Shown here piece after piece: positions 1 to 7,542 of a stretch of 64,000 bases of DNA (the first letter of the stretch is position 1; every line of letters starts with the position of its first letter). A program made the position numbers and the translations under genes. The DNA lies in NCBI RefSeq assembly GCF_000335475.2, contig NZ_ANAH02000022.1:1-64000 (forward strand), given 5' to 3'. Below the pieces are notes generated by a model. The model worked only from the letters and a program-made list of their open reading frames with translations, searched no databases and had not been told where the DNA came from. This DNA comes from Cystobacter fuscus DSM 2262 (lineage in GTDB: Bacteria; Myxococcota; Myxococcia; Myxococcales; Myxococcaceae).

Positions 1-1
1 G

Positions 2-178
2 TCGCCGCGCAGGCTGCAGGCCCAGCCGGCGCAGCGCGGGCGCCCGCTCCCCCAGCAGCTGCACCGGTTCTTCGGCAGCCAGGGCGGGCGCAAGGAGCGC
101 TACGCGACGCTGCTCGTCGAGGCCCTCGCCCCGTCGGCACTGCCGGCACCGCTGCTGCACGCACTCGCCGGAGCATAG
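2..178 (+). CDS. C-terminal fragment of an unknown protein
   Basis: An open frame enters from the left edge and ends at TAG (176-178), giving about 58 residues. The tail ends in a hydrophobic, Leu/Pro/Ala-rich stretch (LPAPLLHALAGA). Third codon positions are mostly G or C, as in real genes of this genome. I do not recognise the family. The stop codon lies inside the first bases of the 278-bp repeat that begins near 171, so the natural C-terminus may have been replaced when that repeat arrived. It could also be a chance frame. Confidence 0.35.
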   Translation, partial: SPRRLQAQPAQRGRPLPQQLHRFFGSQGGRKERYATLLVEALAPSALPAPLLHALAGA

Positions 179-448
179 GAAGGACAGGAGCCCTCTTGGG
201 CGTAGCGGGCGGGAGCAGAGCGGGAGATGAGGGACGCGGACGGGGAGCCCATGAGCCGCACGCCGGGCCGGCGCAGAAGCTTTTCATCTCCAGCAGACAC
301 ACGCCAGCCCAGCCCAGCCCCCTTCCCAGGAGGGGCGCGGCAGGGGCCTGGCTCTCTTTGCTGGCTGTGGCGGCTCGAGCTTCAACACCCCGCGCTCTGG
401 GGCCGCCCTCGCGCAGGGGCCAGGTGCGCACTCGCCGGGGGCTACCCC
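171..448. repeat. 278-bp repeat, copy A (transposon end)
   Basis: This stretch recurs at 2499-2776 in the same orientation with only a handful of differences, for example near 228, 242 and 373. Its right edge at 448 coincides with the stop codon of an IS91-like transposase relic on the minus strand, so the repeat appears to be the non-coding tail of that element. In copy A the transposase remnant is still attached. In copy B it is not. Confidence 0.8.
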
Positions 449-720
449 AGGTGCTCCACCATCGCTCTCTCCCCTGCTGCTCCCTTCACCTCCGCCAACA
501 CCCGCCGCCTGCCTCCACTCCTCTCTCTGGCGAACACTTCCACCGCGAATCTCCTGCGCAGTCGTTCTGCCCAGTCCACTCGCGCCGTCCTCTCCCTCCT
601 CGCTTCCTTCCTGGTCTCTGCCTCAAGCGCCACTCTCTCCTTCTCTCCTGCTTGGGGGAGCGAACGTCCTGCGCAGCAGGCCGGCCCAAGCCAGTCGTGG
701 CGTGCTCCTCTTCATCGGCT
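442..720 (-). pseudogene. IS91-like transposase C-terminal relic, copy A
   Basis: Read on the minus strand, one frame ends with WAERLRRRFAVEVFA, then GGRRRVLAEVKG and MVEHLG before a stop at 442-444. This matches the C-terminal pattern of IS91/IS801-type rolling-circle (Y2) transposases: a WAxLLRRxFAxDVxACxRCGG segment followed by VLAxL...ILEHL. The two cysteines of the CxRC knuckle are degraded here. Just upstream another frame carries WAGLLRRTFA, so the relic is frameshifted or partly duplicated. No intact N-terminal or catalytic part is present. Family assignment is by motif memory only. Confidence 0.6.
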
Positions 721-1092
721 CCTCCACCATCTCTGCCAACGGCGGCGGATTCGCTTCTTCCGACCGTGCATCCATCCTCGCTTGAGGGAGGCGTAGGCAG
801 AAGCGCTTGATTTCCCTCGTATTTTTTCGCCCCGAGGGGCCAGTAAATCGGCTCTGCACGGGAGCCCGCAGATTTTCTGCATGATTTCCCTCCTCGTCGG
901 CTCATTCAATTTGAGGGGGACCTGCTCGGCCCCACGAAGTCGACCCGGGACGAGCCGAACACCCACTCATGCTGCACTGGGGAGCCAACAGATGACTGCT
1001 CCCCGTGGACGCGCAAGCACAACAGAGCCATCGGTACGCGCTCCATTCGAAGACCAAACGGCTTCCACCCGATGTCCCAAGAAAGAGAAGAC
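721..1092. other. Non-coding stretch before the crystallin-like gene
   Basis: I see no convincing gene here. The left part is a decayed continuation of the transposase relic. A T-rich run near 825 and an AT-richer segment around 900-915 stand out from the surrounding GC-rich DNA and could hold the promoter of the lipoprotein gene at 1093. No clear -35/-10 pair could be assigned. Confidence 0.4.
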
Positions 1093-1695
1093 ATGCAAAA
1101 CAAGATCGTCCTCGTCTCTGCTGGTTTCCTGCTCGCCGTAACCGGTTGTGGTGGCCCGGTGGACAGCCACGAGATGGAATTGGGCAGTGACACGAAGGGG
1201 CTCGGGCGCCCCGCTCAGCACTGCGTCTCCAAGGCCTTCGCACAGCCGATGGGCCTTCCCGCTCCCGAGAAACTCCCGGCCACCCAGTTCGAGTGCTTCA
1301 ATACCTTCGCGGACGCCATCGCCCATGCGAGCAAGGGCGCCGTCCAGCTCCCCGCGAACGCCACGCCCCAGAACCTCAAGCAGGAGGACGAGGACCTGAT
1401 GGTCGCCGCGGCGAACATCATCGCCGTGGAGTACGATGCCAACAACTTCACTGGCCCCACGTGGACCATCCAGAGCGACGTCACCTGCTCGATGGGGTAC
1501 ATGATCGGCTCTCCAGCCACGCCGCCTGGCTGGGACAACGTCATCTCGTCCGCACGATCCTACGCGGGGTGCAACAACGCGTATCACTACGAGAACGCCA
1601 ATTACTCGGGCGCGTCCACCAACTGCTTCTCGACCTGCAGCTTCGCCAGCTTGTTGATGGACAACCAGACGTCGTCCATCATCTGGGCTCCGTAG
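1093..1695 (+). CDS. Beta/gamma-crystallin-type lipoprotein
   Basis: A 200-residue predicted lipoprotein. It has a hydrophobic signal peptide with lipobox VTGC (Cys19), then an unassigned region to about residue 105. The C-terminal half carries two Greek-key signatures: YDANNFTG (114-121) followed by DNVISS (148-153), and YHYENANYSG followed by DNQTSS (190-195). The pattern [ND][ND]xx[ST]S is the calcium-binding motif of microbial beta/gamma-crystallins, including Protein S of Myxococcus xanthus. Several cysteines (132, 160, 178, 182) could form disulfides. The start ATG 1093 follows a purine-rich GAAAGAGAAG ribosome site; an in-frame ATG at 1072 would precede the signal peptide and is less likely. 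Inferred role: calcium-stabilised envelope or spore-coat protein. Confidence 0.75.
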   Translation: MQNKIVLVSAGFLLAVTGCGGPVDSHEMELGSDTKGLGRPAQHCVSKAFAQPMGLPAPEKLPATQFECFNTFADAIAHASKGAVQLPANATPQNLKQEDEDLMVAAANIIAVEYDANNFTGPTWTIQSDVTCSMGYMIGSPATPPGWDNVISSARSYAGCNNAYHYENANYSGASTNCFSTCSFASLLMDNQTSSIIWAP

Positions 1696-1772
1696 AGAGC
1701 CCCTCCCGCATCTCGGCAGTCTCCCCCATCCGAGGCATGCCTGAGATGCATTCTGGGTAAGGGACTGCTGAG

Positions 1773-1877
1773 CGCGGTAGAGCCGGAGCGCTCCTTACAC
1801 GCGCTTCGGCCATGCCGCGCCACCCTCCGCAGCCGCTCCACCTCTGCTTGCGTGGGCGGCGGCAACGCTTCGAAGCA
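1773..1877 (-). pseudogene. IS91-like transposase internal relic
   Basis: The minus strand reads CFEALPPPTQAEVERL then RRVARHGRSA. This resembles the F-x-LPPPT-xx-(E/D)-V linker region of IS91-type transposases that precedes a helical RRVxRRV segment. Nothing recognisable flanks it, so it is an isolated scrap about 35 codons long. It belongs to the same family as the relics near 442 and 3008 but comes from a more N-terminal part of the protein. Confidence 0.4.
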
Positions 1878-1914
1878 CACGGACCTATCCAGAGCACAGT
1901 TCGACCCTGACGCT

Positions 1915-1934
1915 GTCTCCAACATGTCTCCACG
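1915..1934. repeat. 20-bp imperfect direct repeat, left copy
   Basis: GTCTCCAACATGTCTCCACG here and GTCTCCAGAATGTCTCCACG at 2154-2173 match at 18 of 20 positions. They are in the same orientation and flank the tRNA-like 3' end at 2016-2084. Internally each copy also repeats the unit TGTCTCCA/GTCTCCA. Recombinase arm or core sites are one explanation, inferred from context only. Confidence 0.5.
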
Positions 1935-2015
1935 ACAGGAGGGGCCCCCGGGGGACACATGGGACTGCCAGGGACTTCCCCGTGGACTCGAAGTGCCCGG
2001 GTTCACTCGCGATTG

Positions 2016-2084
2016 CTCGAAAGGCGTGTGCCGTCGCGAGTTTGGGGCACCCCTCCTCCACGGGTTCGAATCCCGTCGGGGACA
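2016..2084 (+). other. tRNA-like 3' part (likely attachment-site remnant)
   Basis: Bases 2060-2076 form a perfect T-arm: stem ACGGG/CCCGT around loop TTCGAAT. It is followed by an acceptor-like strand CGGGGAC (2077-2083) and discriminator A. A long variable-arm helix GTGCC/GGCAC (2028-2032 with 2046-2050) lies upstream. The CTCGAAA loop at 2016-2022 is followed by GGCGT, but no complementary 5' anticodon stem precedes it. An acceptor partner TTCCCCG at 1976 would make a 109-nt RNA, too long for a tRNA. This is best read as a 3' half left by integration into a long-variable-arm tRNA gene. The identity is unclear: the CGA loop suggests Ser, but discriminator A argues against it. No CCA is encoded. 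Confidence 0.5.
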
Positions 2085-2153
2085 CAAAAGCCGAGGCCGG
2101 AAGCCGCTGAAATCTCAGTGGTTTACGGCCTTGGTGTTTTCAGGCCCAGACCC

Positions 2154-2173
2154 GTCTCCAGAATGTCTCCACG
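2154..2173. repeat. 20-bp imperfect direct repeat, right copy
   Basis: Partner of the repeat at 1915-1934 (18/20 identical, same orientation). It lies downstream of the tRNA-like 3' end, after an imperfect hairpin near 2101-2125. Confidence 0.5.
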
Positions 2174-2346
2174 CTGGAGACTCTCTCCGCCCCTCCTCCA
2201 GCATCTGGATGGCGCGGTGCGCCCCACCCGCTTCTGGGCGGCGGCCATCCACGAGCGGACCGTCTGCTGGACACTGGGGTACCCTCCTCGCGGTAGAGCA
2301 CCCCTTCTCCTGACCATGCACTGAGCCCAAAGGAATACAACCGCCC

Positions 2347-2498
2347 ATGAACATCGTCATCACCGGAGCCAACCGCGGCATCGGCTTGGAACTGGTGCGC
2401 CAGTTCCTCGCGCGCGGAGACACCGTGCACGCTGGCGTCCGTGACCCCGCGAGCGCAGCCGAGCTCACCGCGCTCGGGCAACAACACGCGGGCCGTCT
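2347..2498 (+). pseudogene. Short-chain dehydrogenase, N-terminal remnant
   Basis: ATG 2347 opens a typical SDR Rossmann start: MNIVITGANRGIGLELVRQF, with the TGxxxGIG nucleotide-binding motif at residues 6-12, then DPASAAELTALGQQHAGR. Homology stops abruptly at 2498, exactly where copy B of the 278-bp repeat begins. The catalytic YxxxK region is absent, so the gene is dead. The N-terminus resembles CsgA/C-factor-like SDRs of myxobacteria, but SDR N-termini are too alike to assign function. A short SDR-like scrap (DPRVEQLDLAD) directly after the repeat, at 2777-2810, may be part of the same or another SDR gene. Confidence 0.75.
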
Positions 2499-2776
2499 GA
2501 GCATAGGAAGGACAGGAGCCCTCTTGGGCGTAGCGGGCGGGAGCAGAGCGGGAGGTGAGGGACGCGGACTTGGAGCCCATGAGCCGCACGCCGGGCCGGC
2601 GCAGAAGCTTTTCATCTCCAGCAGACACACGCCAGCCCAGCCCAGCCCCCTTCCCAGGAGGGGCGCGGCAGGGGCCTGGCTCTCTTTGCTGGCTGTGGCG
2701 GCTTGAGCTTCAACACCCCGCGCTCTGGGGCCGCCCTCGCGCAGGGGCCAGGTGCGCACTCGCCGGGGGCTACCCC
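2499..2776. repeat. 278-bp repeat, copy B, inserted in an SDR gene
   Basis: Nearly identical to 171-448 (constant offset of 2328). Unlike copy A it carries no transposase coding sequence on its right side: the repeat ends at the transposase stop codon and unrelated sequence follows. The left boundary truncates the SDR reading frame. This suits one-ended or aberrant rolling-circle movement of an IS91-type element, or recombination between copies. Confidence 0.8.
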
Positions 2777-2846
2777 GATCCTCGCGTTGAGCAGCTCGAT
2801 CTGGCGGATAGGCGGGAGAGAGGCCGTGTGGAGGGTGAGGGCTGGT

Positions 2847-2926
2847 GCAGAGGGGCCGAGAAGGGCCGCTGACGGAGGCCGCCCGAGCACTGCGCCAGGC
2901 CAGTGCAGAGGCCGCACAGCCCCCTT
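2847..2926. repeat. 80-bp dispersed repeat, copy 1
   Basis: Aligned without gaps to 6455-6534, I count 11 mismatches in 80 positions (about 86% identity). The second copy begins three bases after a tmRNA-like 3' end. The sequence contains GAGGGGCCGAG and TGCGCCAGGC blocks and is extremely GC-rich. It does not match any gene I recognise. Confidence 0.65.
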
Positions 2927-3007
2927 TGGGTACACGCCTGCTCAGGCCGCGCTCCCCTCAGGGGCGAGGCAGTGGGCTTGGGCCTGTGGGCCACCGCGGC
3001 CTGGCGC

Positions 3008-3250
3008 TCAACACCACGCGAGCTGCGCTGGCCCCTGCGCCGAGGCCCGCTTCGCAGGCCGCGTAGGTAGTTGCATGTGCTCCAAAATCGCGCGCACCCC
3101 ACCGGGTGCCGTCAGGTACGCCAGCACCTGGCGCCTGCCTCCACAGCGGGCGCAGGCGAACACGTCCAGCGCGAACGTCCTGCCCAGCAGCCCGGCGAGA
3201 GTCCAATCGTGGCGCGCGCTCCTTCTTCGGCTCCTCCACCGTCACGGCCA
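3008..3250 (-). pseudogene. IS91-like transposase C-terminal relic, copy B
   Basis: The minus-strand frame reads WTLAGLLGRTFALDVFACAR, then CGGRRQVLAYLTAPGG and VRAILEHMQLPTRP, ending at TGA (3008-3010). This is the C-terminal domain of IS91/IS801-type transposases with the CxRCGG knuckle intact, so it is better preserved than the copy at 442-720. The sequence upstream (minus strand) dissolves after roughly 3250. The rest of the transposase, including the Y2 catalytic tyrosines, is missing. Confidence 0.65.
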
Positions 3251-3302
3251 TTGACGGGCGCTCCTCCTCCGGCTCCGCAACGGCGTCTCACGGGTCGTCT
3301 GG

Positions 3303-3612
3303 ATGAGTACAACCCCACCGTGTACCTGGTGTGGGGCAGGCTCCTTGCGCGCAATCATCACCCTGTCCTGGCGGGTATGTACTTGCTGTTGTCGGGGATG
3401 GCGACTCCCGAGGAGCGCGTGCTGTGCGAGCGGTTCAAACAACGGTGTCAAACAACGGTGTCAGAAGATGCACCCGAACCAGGTCGTCGCGGCGTTTCCC
3501 AGGTCCATCCGGACGCGGCGGGCACGGTGGCGCTTTCCCGAACAGGTGTACACGGATCTCGCCGAGGTGCCCTGTCCCGCGTGGTGGCGTCAACGCCCGA
3601 AACGGCCCTGAG
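3303..3612 (+). other. Unidentified coding-like fragment with a tandem duplication
   Basis: In the frame through 3300-3440 the translation DEYNPTVYLVWGRLLARNHH followed by PVLAGMYLLLSGMATPEER looks protein-like. It then meets a perfect 13-bp tandem duplication (CAAACAACGGTGT at 3436-3448 and 3449-3461) that shifts the frame. In another frame the next stretch reads FPEQVYTDLAEVPCPAWW. I recognise neither part. It may be a decayed gene broken by the 13-bp duplication. Confidence 0.25.
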
Positions 3613-3760
3613 TTGATCAATCCCTTCTCCGCCGTGGAATGACGCGCCCTGACGAGCGAGCGGAGGTCGCCGCGCTGGACGCACTGCGTCCACTCGGAGC
3701 ACAAGCAGACAATCCGGAACACCACGACAGGGCCTTCACATCGGTGTCTCGATCGTGCAT

Positions 3761-3774
3761 TGTGAGCGTTAACA
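3761..3774 (+). promoter_or_regulatory. LacI-type operator candidate
   Basis: TGTGAGCGTTAACA, 35 bases upstream of the arabinofuranosidase start, is a near-palindrome centred on CG (five of seven pairs match). The form TGTxAxCGxTxACA is common for LacI-family regulators of sugar genes, especially in actinobacteria. No LacI gene is in this window. Confidence 0.45.
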
Positions 3775-3808
3775 TTCGTCGATCCGGAACACACGAAAAG
3801 GGGCCCCC

Positions 3809-5290
3809 ATGTCGAGACTCACGTGGCGTCGAGCGTTGCGATGGTGCCTTACCTGGCTGACCGCGGCGCCTCTGGCCCTCGCCCTGCTGGTCGCCATCGG
3901 CCTCTCCCCCCGGGCCGAGGCCGCCGAATCCTTCACCGGCTATCTCATGGTTCATTTCATCGGCGAGGGGCCTGAAGGGGAGCAGATCTATTTCTCCCAC
4001 AGCCGCGACGGGTTGAGGTGGCGAGACCTCAATGGAGGCCGGCCCACCCTGCTCACCACGATTGGCACCCGGGGCGTGCGAGATCCCACGCTGGTCCGCT
4101 CCCCGGCGGGAGACCGGTATTGGATCGTGGCGACCGACCTGTGCATCGGCTGCGGCACCTCCTGGGGGCAATCCATCGACAATGGCAGCCGGAACCTCGT
4201 GGTGTGGGAGTCGACGGACCTGATCAACTGGTCCGCGCCCCGTCTGCTCAACGTCGCCTCCGCCATCTCCGATGCTCGCAACGCCTGGGCTCCGGAGGCC
4301 ATCTGGAACCCGGCGACCAACGACTACGTCTTGTATTGGGCGAGCAACGTCCCGGTGAACGGACGGACCAAACACCGCATCTTCTACGCGCGCACCAGCG
4401 ATTTCCGCACCCTCACCCAGCCGCAGGCCTACATCACGCCCCCCGGGACGGACGAGATCATCGACACGCAGATCATCGCGACCCCGACCAGCCCGAACGG
4501 CTATCGCTATTACCGCTCGAGCGCGACCGCGGGGCAGATCACGGTCGATGCCAGCAATGACATCCTCAGCGGCTGGACGAACCTGGGCAACCTGTCGCGC
4601 GCCGGGTATTCCAATGGTGCCACCCCGGGCACGATCGTCGTGGAGGGCCCGATGTGGGCACAGTCCAACGACGGCAGCGGGTGGAACCTGTGGCTCGACC
4701 AGTTCGCCACCGGGCGCGGCTACACCCCGGTCGCCACGAACGCTCCGGGCAACCTGGGCTCCTACTGGGGCCGTTCGGCGGGCGAGATCGACCTCGGCGC
4801 CACCACCAAGCGGCACGGGTTCATCATGAACCTCACCGCCGCCGAGGAGAGCCGGATCCTCGCCCAGTGGGGCAGTGCCACCATCAGCCGCCTGCGCTCC
4901 TACAACTTCTCCGACCGCTACATCCGTCACGCCGCCTTGCAGGGCCGCGTCGATGCCAATGTGCAGCCGTCCGAGGACGCTCAGTTCCGCGTGCGCACCG
5001 GCTGGGTGGGAGGCTCCGACTCCGTGTCGTTCGAGTCGGTCAATTTCCCCGGCTACTACCTACGCCACTCGGCCTTCGAGATCGTGCTCGCGCGCTACGA
5101 CGGCTCGGCCCAGTTCCGCGCCGACGCCAGCTTCACCCGGGTCGCGGGGCTCGCCGACGCGAGCGCCTCGTCGTTCCGCTCGGTGAACTTCCCCGAGCGC
5201 TACCTGCGGCACTACAACCAGAAGCTGCGGATCGATCCCATCGACAGCAACCTCGCGGCCGCCGACGCGACCTACCGCGTGGTGCCCTGA
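3809..5290 (+). CDS. Secreted GH43 arabinofuranosidase with AbfB domain
   Basis: 493 residues. A signal peptide (basic start, hydrophobic 15-30, PRAEAAE cleavage region) is followed by a five-bladed-propeller GH43 catalytic domain (about 40-350). Visible active-site candidates are the Asp of GVRDPTLVR, the acidic residue near WAPEAIW and the Glu of VEGPMW. The C-terminal 130 residues form a beta-trefoil AbfB (CBM42) domain with three repeats marked by FSDRYIRH, FPGYYLRH and FPERYLRH. Such enzymes release arabinose from arabinan or arabinoxylan outside the cell. The ribosome site AAAAGGGG precedes ATG 3809. A LacI-like operator lies upstream and mobile-element relics flank it on both sides, which fits acquisition by transfer, possibly from an actinobacterium. 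Confidence 0.85.
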   Translation: MSRLTWRRALRWCLTWLTAAPLALALLVAIGLSPRAEAAESFTGYLMVHFIGEGPEGEQIYFSHSRDGLRWRDLNGGRPTLLTTIGTRGVRDPTLVRSPAGDRYWIVATDLCIGCGTSWGQSIDNGSRNLVVWESTDLINWSAPRLLNVASAISDARNAWAPEAIWNPATNDYVLYWASNVPVNGRTKHRIFYARTSDFRTLTQPQAYITPPGTDEIIDTQIIATPTSPNGYRYYRSSATAGQITVDASNDILSGWTNLGNLSRAGYSNGATPGTIVVEGPMWAQSNDGSGWNLWLDQFATGRGYTPVATNAPGNLGSYWGRSAGEIDLGATTKRHGFIMNLTAAEESRILAQWGSATISRLRSYNFSDRYIRHAALQGRVDANVQPSEDAQFRVRTGWVGGSDSVSFESVNFPGYYLRHSAFEIVLARYDGSAQFRADASFTRVAGLADASASSFRSVNFPERYLRHYNQKLRIDPIDSNLAAADATYRVVP

Positions 5291-5300
5291 GGGCCCGTTC

Positions 5301-5331
5301 GGGCCGGCCGGAATTCCCCCCCGGCCGGCTC
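5301..5331. terminator. Hairpin after the arabinofuranosidase gene
   Basis: Arms GCCGGCCGG (5303-5311) and CCGGCCGGC (5321-5329) pair perfectly around a 9-base loop and can be extended by one wobble and one G-C pair. It starts 11 bases after the stop codon and has no U-tract, as is common in this GC range. Confidence 0.5.
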
Positions 5332-5477
5332 GAACACCTCACCTACCGGGTCCGACGCTCCTGCCGCTCGCGGGCCTCGGTCTGCTTGCGGCGCGAGGCC
5401 TCGGCGTGGGACTCGGGCGGCACCAGCGCGTGGGGGCCCCGGCCGATCAAGTCCTCCCGGCCCGCCCAGAGAGGGTG

Positions 5478-6200
5478 TCAAAGAACTCGAGCGACGCGAC
5501 CTGGCACCACCCGCGGCGGGAAGGAGAAAGGCGGAAAGGGCGCTGAGAAATCCCCTCGCCCCCAGCGAGCCGCCGCCTCTCGGAACGCCGCGACGAAAGT
5601 CCGGTACTGCTCACGCAACTCCCGCAGCGCCTGGCTCGTGGAGGCATGCCCCAAAGGCCGCGGGCTGCGCTTGAGGTGCTCGGGCCGGGTATGCGGGTGC
5701 TGGGCCCTCACGGCTCGCACACCGAGGACGGGCTTGTTCCTTGCGCGAGCCTCTACCTCCACTTCCTCCACCAGGGCCCGCACCGCACGCTGCCTCTCTT
5801 CCTCCCCCAGTCCCTTCCAGCACGGCAGGGGCGCCAGCTCCAACGCCACCGGCTCGGCCCATTCCTCGGCGAAGCGCCCCTCCCCCACTGCCAGCTCCTC
5901 GCTTCCCCGTTTGCTCCAGCGCTTCGTCCAGTTGAACCACCGGAACAGCCGCCGCGTCGACCCCAGCAACTGCGGCAGACACGTCAGGCCCGGCCATTCG
6001 GCGCTCCGCTCCACCAGCCCCTCCTTCACCCCGTGGGCCAGCACGTAACGCAGCCGGCCCACCAGTGCCGTGTCGTCCAGCACCGGCTCGGCCGAGTAGC
6101 GCCTCTCCCAGAAGCCGCCGCTCCAGTCCACCAGCCTCCCCACCTTCTTGGACAGGTTGGCTCTCAGGTACTGCATGAAGGAGGCGAGCGCGGCACCGCG
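5478..6200 (-). pseudogene. REP-type (Y1) transposase, N-terminus lost
   Basis: About 240 residues of the minus frame match the C-terminal two thirds of REP-associated tyrosine transposases: ASFMQYLRANLSKKVGRLVD, then GGFWERRYSAEPVLDD, GRLRYVLAHGVKEGLVER and AEWPGLTCLPQLLG. The N-terminal part with the HxH metal motif and catalytic Tyr surroundings is missing. Upstream of about 6200 the frame runs into unrelated sequence leading to a tmRNA-like 3' end. The protein therefore cannot be active. It is the third type of transposase debris in this zone. Confidence 0.6.
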
Positions 6201-6427
6201 TGCCCACACCAGCTGAAGCCGACAGGACATGCCCACCGAGAGGCCCGCGTCCGACGTGGCCGCCCATGAGTCGGAGCGCTCACCACGTCCGCCATGTTGC
6301 ACGTATGTCGCAGGAGACTGCGGAATGACCTGGAACAGAGCGGGACAGGAGGGGTGGCGACGCCCAAGCATTCCAGGCGGTTGCGAGGTAAGGGCGCGAT
6401 TCTGCTGGGAGTTTCGCATCGCCCGGC

Positions 6428-6452
6428 GTGGGTTCGATTCCCACCGCCTCCA
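6428..6452 (+). other. tmRNA-like 3' end (integration scar, left)
   Basis: A T-arm GTGGG-TTCGATT-CCCAC is followed by CGCCTCC and A. TTCGATTCCC...CGCCTCCA is the usual 3' end of bacterial tmRNA, a favoured integrase target, with T at the position of the G3-U70 alanine identity pair. No 5' partner or tag reading frame is visible, and there is no CCA. A partner site lies at 8520-8544. Confidence 0.55.
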
Positions 6453-6454
6453 AA

Positions 6455-6534
6455 GCGGAGGGGCCGAGGAGGGCCGCGGACAGAGGCCGGTCGAGCAGTG
6501 CGCCAGGCGGGTGGAGAGGCCGCGCAGCCCCCTT
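6455..6534. repeat. 80-bp dispersed repeat, copy 2
   Basis: Partner of 2847-2926 (about 86% identical). It starts immediately after the tmRNA-like 3' end, so it may be the terminal sequence of the element that integrated there. Confidence 0.65.
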
Positions 6535-6582
6535 GAGTAGGCTGCGCTGCGCATCGCTCGAGGACAGCTCAGCCACTGCCAC

Positions 6583-6765
6583 GTGGAGATGGGGCTGGCC
6601 GTGTTCCACGGCATCGTCACCGCCCATGGCGGCCGAAGAGAAGTGGAGAGTACGCCGGGGAAGGGCTCCTGCTTCACCCTGCATCTGCCTCGCGTCCCGC
6701 CCCCACCCGAGAGCGCCCGCTCCTCGCCGGCGGCTCCCATGCAGCCCCCTCGGCCGTCGCCCTGA
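6583..6765 (+). pseudogene. Histidine kinase ATPase tail, truncated
   Basis: The frame reads MGLAVFHGIVTAHGG, then VESTPGKGSCFTLHLPR. This is the G2/G3 box end of a HATPase_c domain (normally preceded by the F box and GTGxGLAV). Everything upstream is missing, including the dimerisation domain and the N and G1 boxes. A Pro-rich tail runs to TGA 6763-6765. The fragment directly follows the 80-bp repeat and was probably cut off by the same integration event. Confidence 0.7.
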
Positions 6766-6785
6766 ACGCTGGTGCCGGACGGCGT

Positions 6786-7505
6786 TCAGGAGTGGGTGGC
6801 TTGCCTGGCTTCGAGCGCCGATGGGTTGAAGCCTTTTGCCAACAGCCATATCGGCATCAGGATGATCTCGAAAACCATGACCGGAATGGCGAGAATCGCT
6901 CCTCGGCCGCTCGGCGAGGTATCGATAACACCCAACAAAGGAAGTATGGCCATTGGCAACAACATGGCGTACCCAACGACACCGACCGCGGAAACGGGCC
7001 GTGGAACGAGCCGGGACTTCCACAGCAAGCTGGCAAGAATGACGCCGCCAAGACCCAGGAAAAACAACATCATGGGCGTCAAACACAGATACCTGGCCTG
7101 TTTGAGCAACAAGCCCGCCGTTTGATAATGGGCGGCATCCGCCGCGCCCGAGCTGATGTACTCCTGGCTCAGCGGGATGAGCAACAAGGCGCAGACGACG
7201 CCAATGACCAGGAAGACGCACTCCAACATCCGCATGCCCACGTACCCGAGGGCCAGGCTCTCATCGTGCTTCCTGAGGAGTGGAAACATGAGAAGCCCGA
7301 TGAAGACAATGCCAATGTCATTGAGCAGCCAGAGGAGCACTCCGCTGACGACGGAGGCGCTCCTGGAAGAAACCGTGATCAGATAGTCAGGCGTATCGAC
7401 GACGGAGTCCAAGAGCGTGCTGCCGGCGACACTGCCAAAGGCCGTGATCAAAAACAGGGAAGCGACCAATATTTCTGTTCTTCGGTGGGTTGCTTCGAGC
7501 GTCAT
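6786..7505 (-). CDS. DUF4386 multi-pass membrane protein
   Basis: 239 residues with about six transmembrane helices and the DUF4386 layout: an RRTEILVASLFLITAFGSV first helix, a LLRKHDESLALGYVGMRMLE segment after helix 3, and a SRLVPRPVSAVGVVGY segment near the end. The function of this family is unknown. The start is placed at 7505 because AGGAG sits seven bases before this ATG; an in-frame start at 7577 would overlap the intergenic palindrome. It is divergent from the LysR-type gene at 7598, which probably controls it. The two form a module lying between the two tmRNA-like 3' ends. Confidence 0.8.
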   Translation of the reverse strand: MTLEATHRRTEILVASLFLITAFGSVAGSTLLDSVVDTPDYLITVSSRSASVVSGVLLWLLNDIGIVFIGLLMFPLLRKHDESLALGYVGMRMLECVFLVIGVVCALLLIPLSQEYISSGAADAAHYQTAGLLLKQARYLCLTPMMLFFLGLGGVILASLLWKSRLVPRPVSAVGVVGYAMLLPMAILPLLGVIDTSPSGRGAILAIPVMVFEIILMPIWLLAKGFNPSALEARQATHS

Positions 7506-7542
7506 GCATTGCTCCTGGTGGGCGGACATCACCCTACCCGTG

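Noticed and set aside
1976-2084. A complete tRNA-Ser
   Set aside because: The acceptor partner would make 109 nt. The anticodon stem does not pair, and the discriminator is A whereas serine tRNAs carry G.
1602-2087. 161-codon minus-strand frame starting MCPRRDSNPW
   Set aside because: It reads antisense through the tRNA-like end, a well-known source of spurious proteins. Only a short transposase scrap inside it is meaningful.
3617-4930. 437-codon open frame on the minus strand
   Set aside because: It lies antisense to the GH43 gene. Its length follows from the high GC of the sense gene, and the translation is Gly/Arg/Val-rich without motifs.
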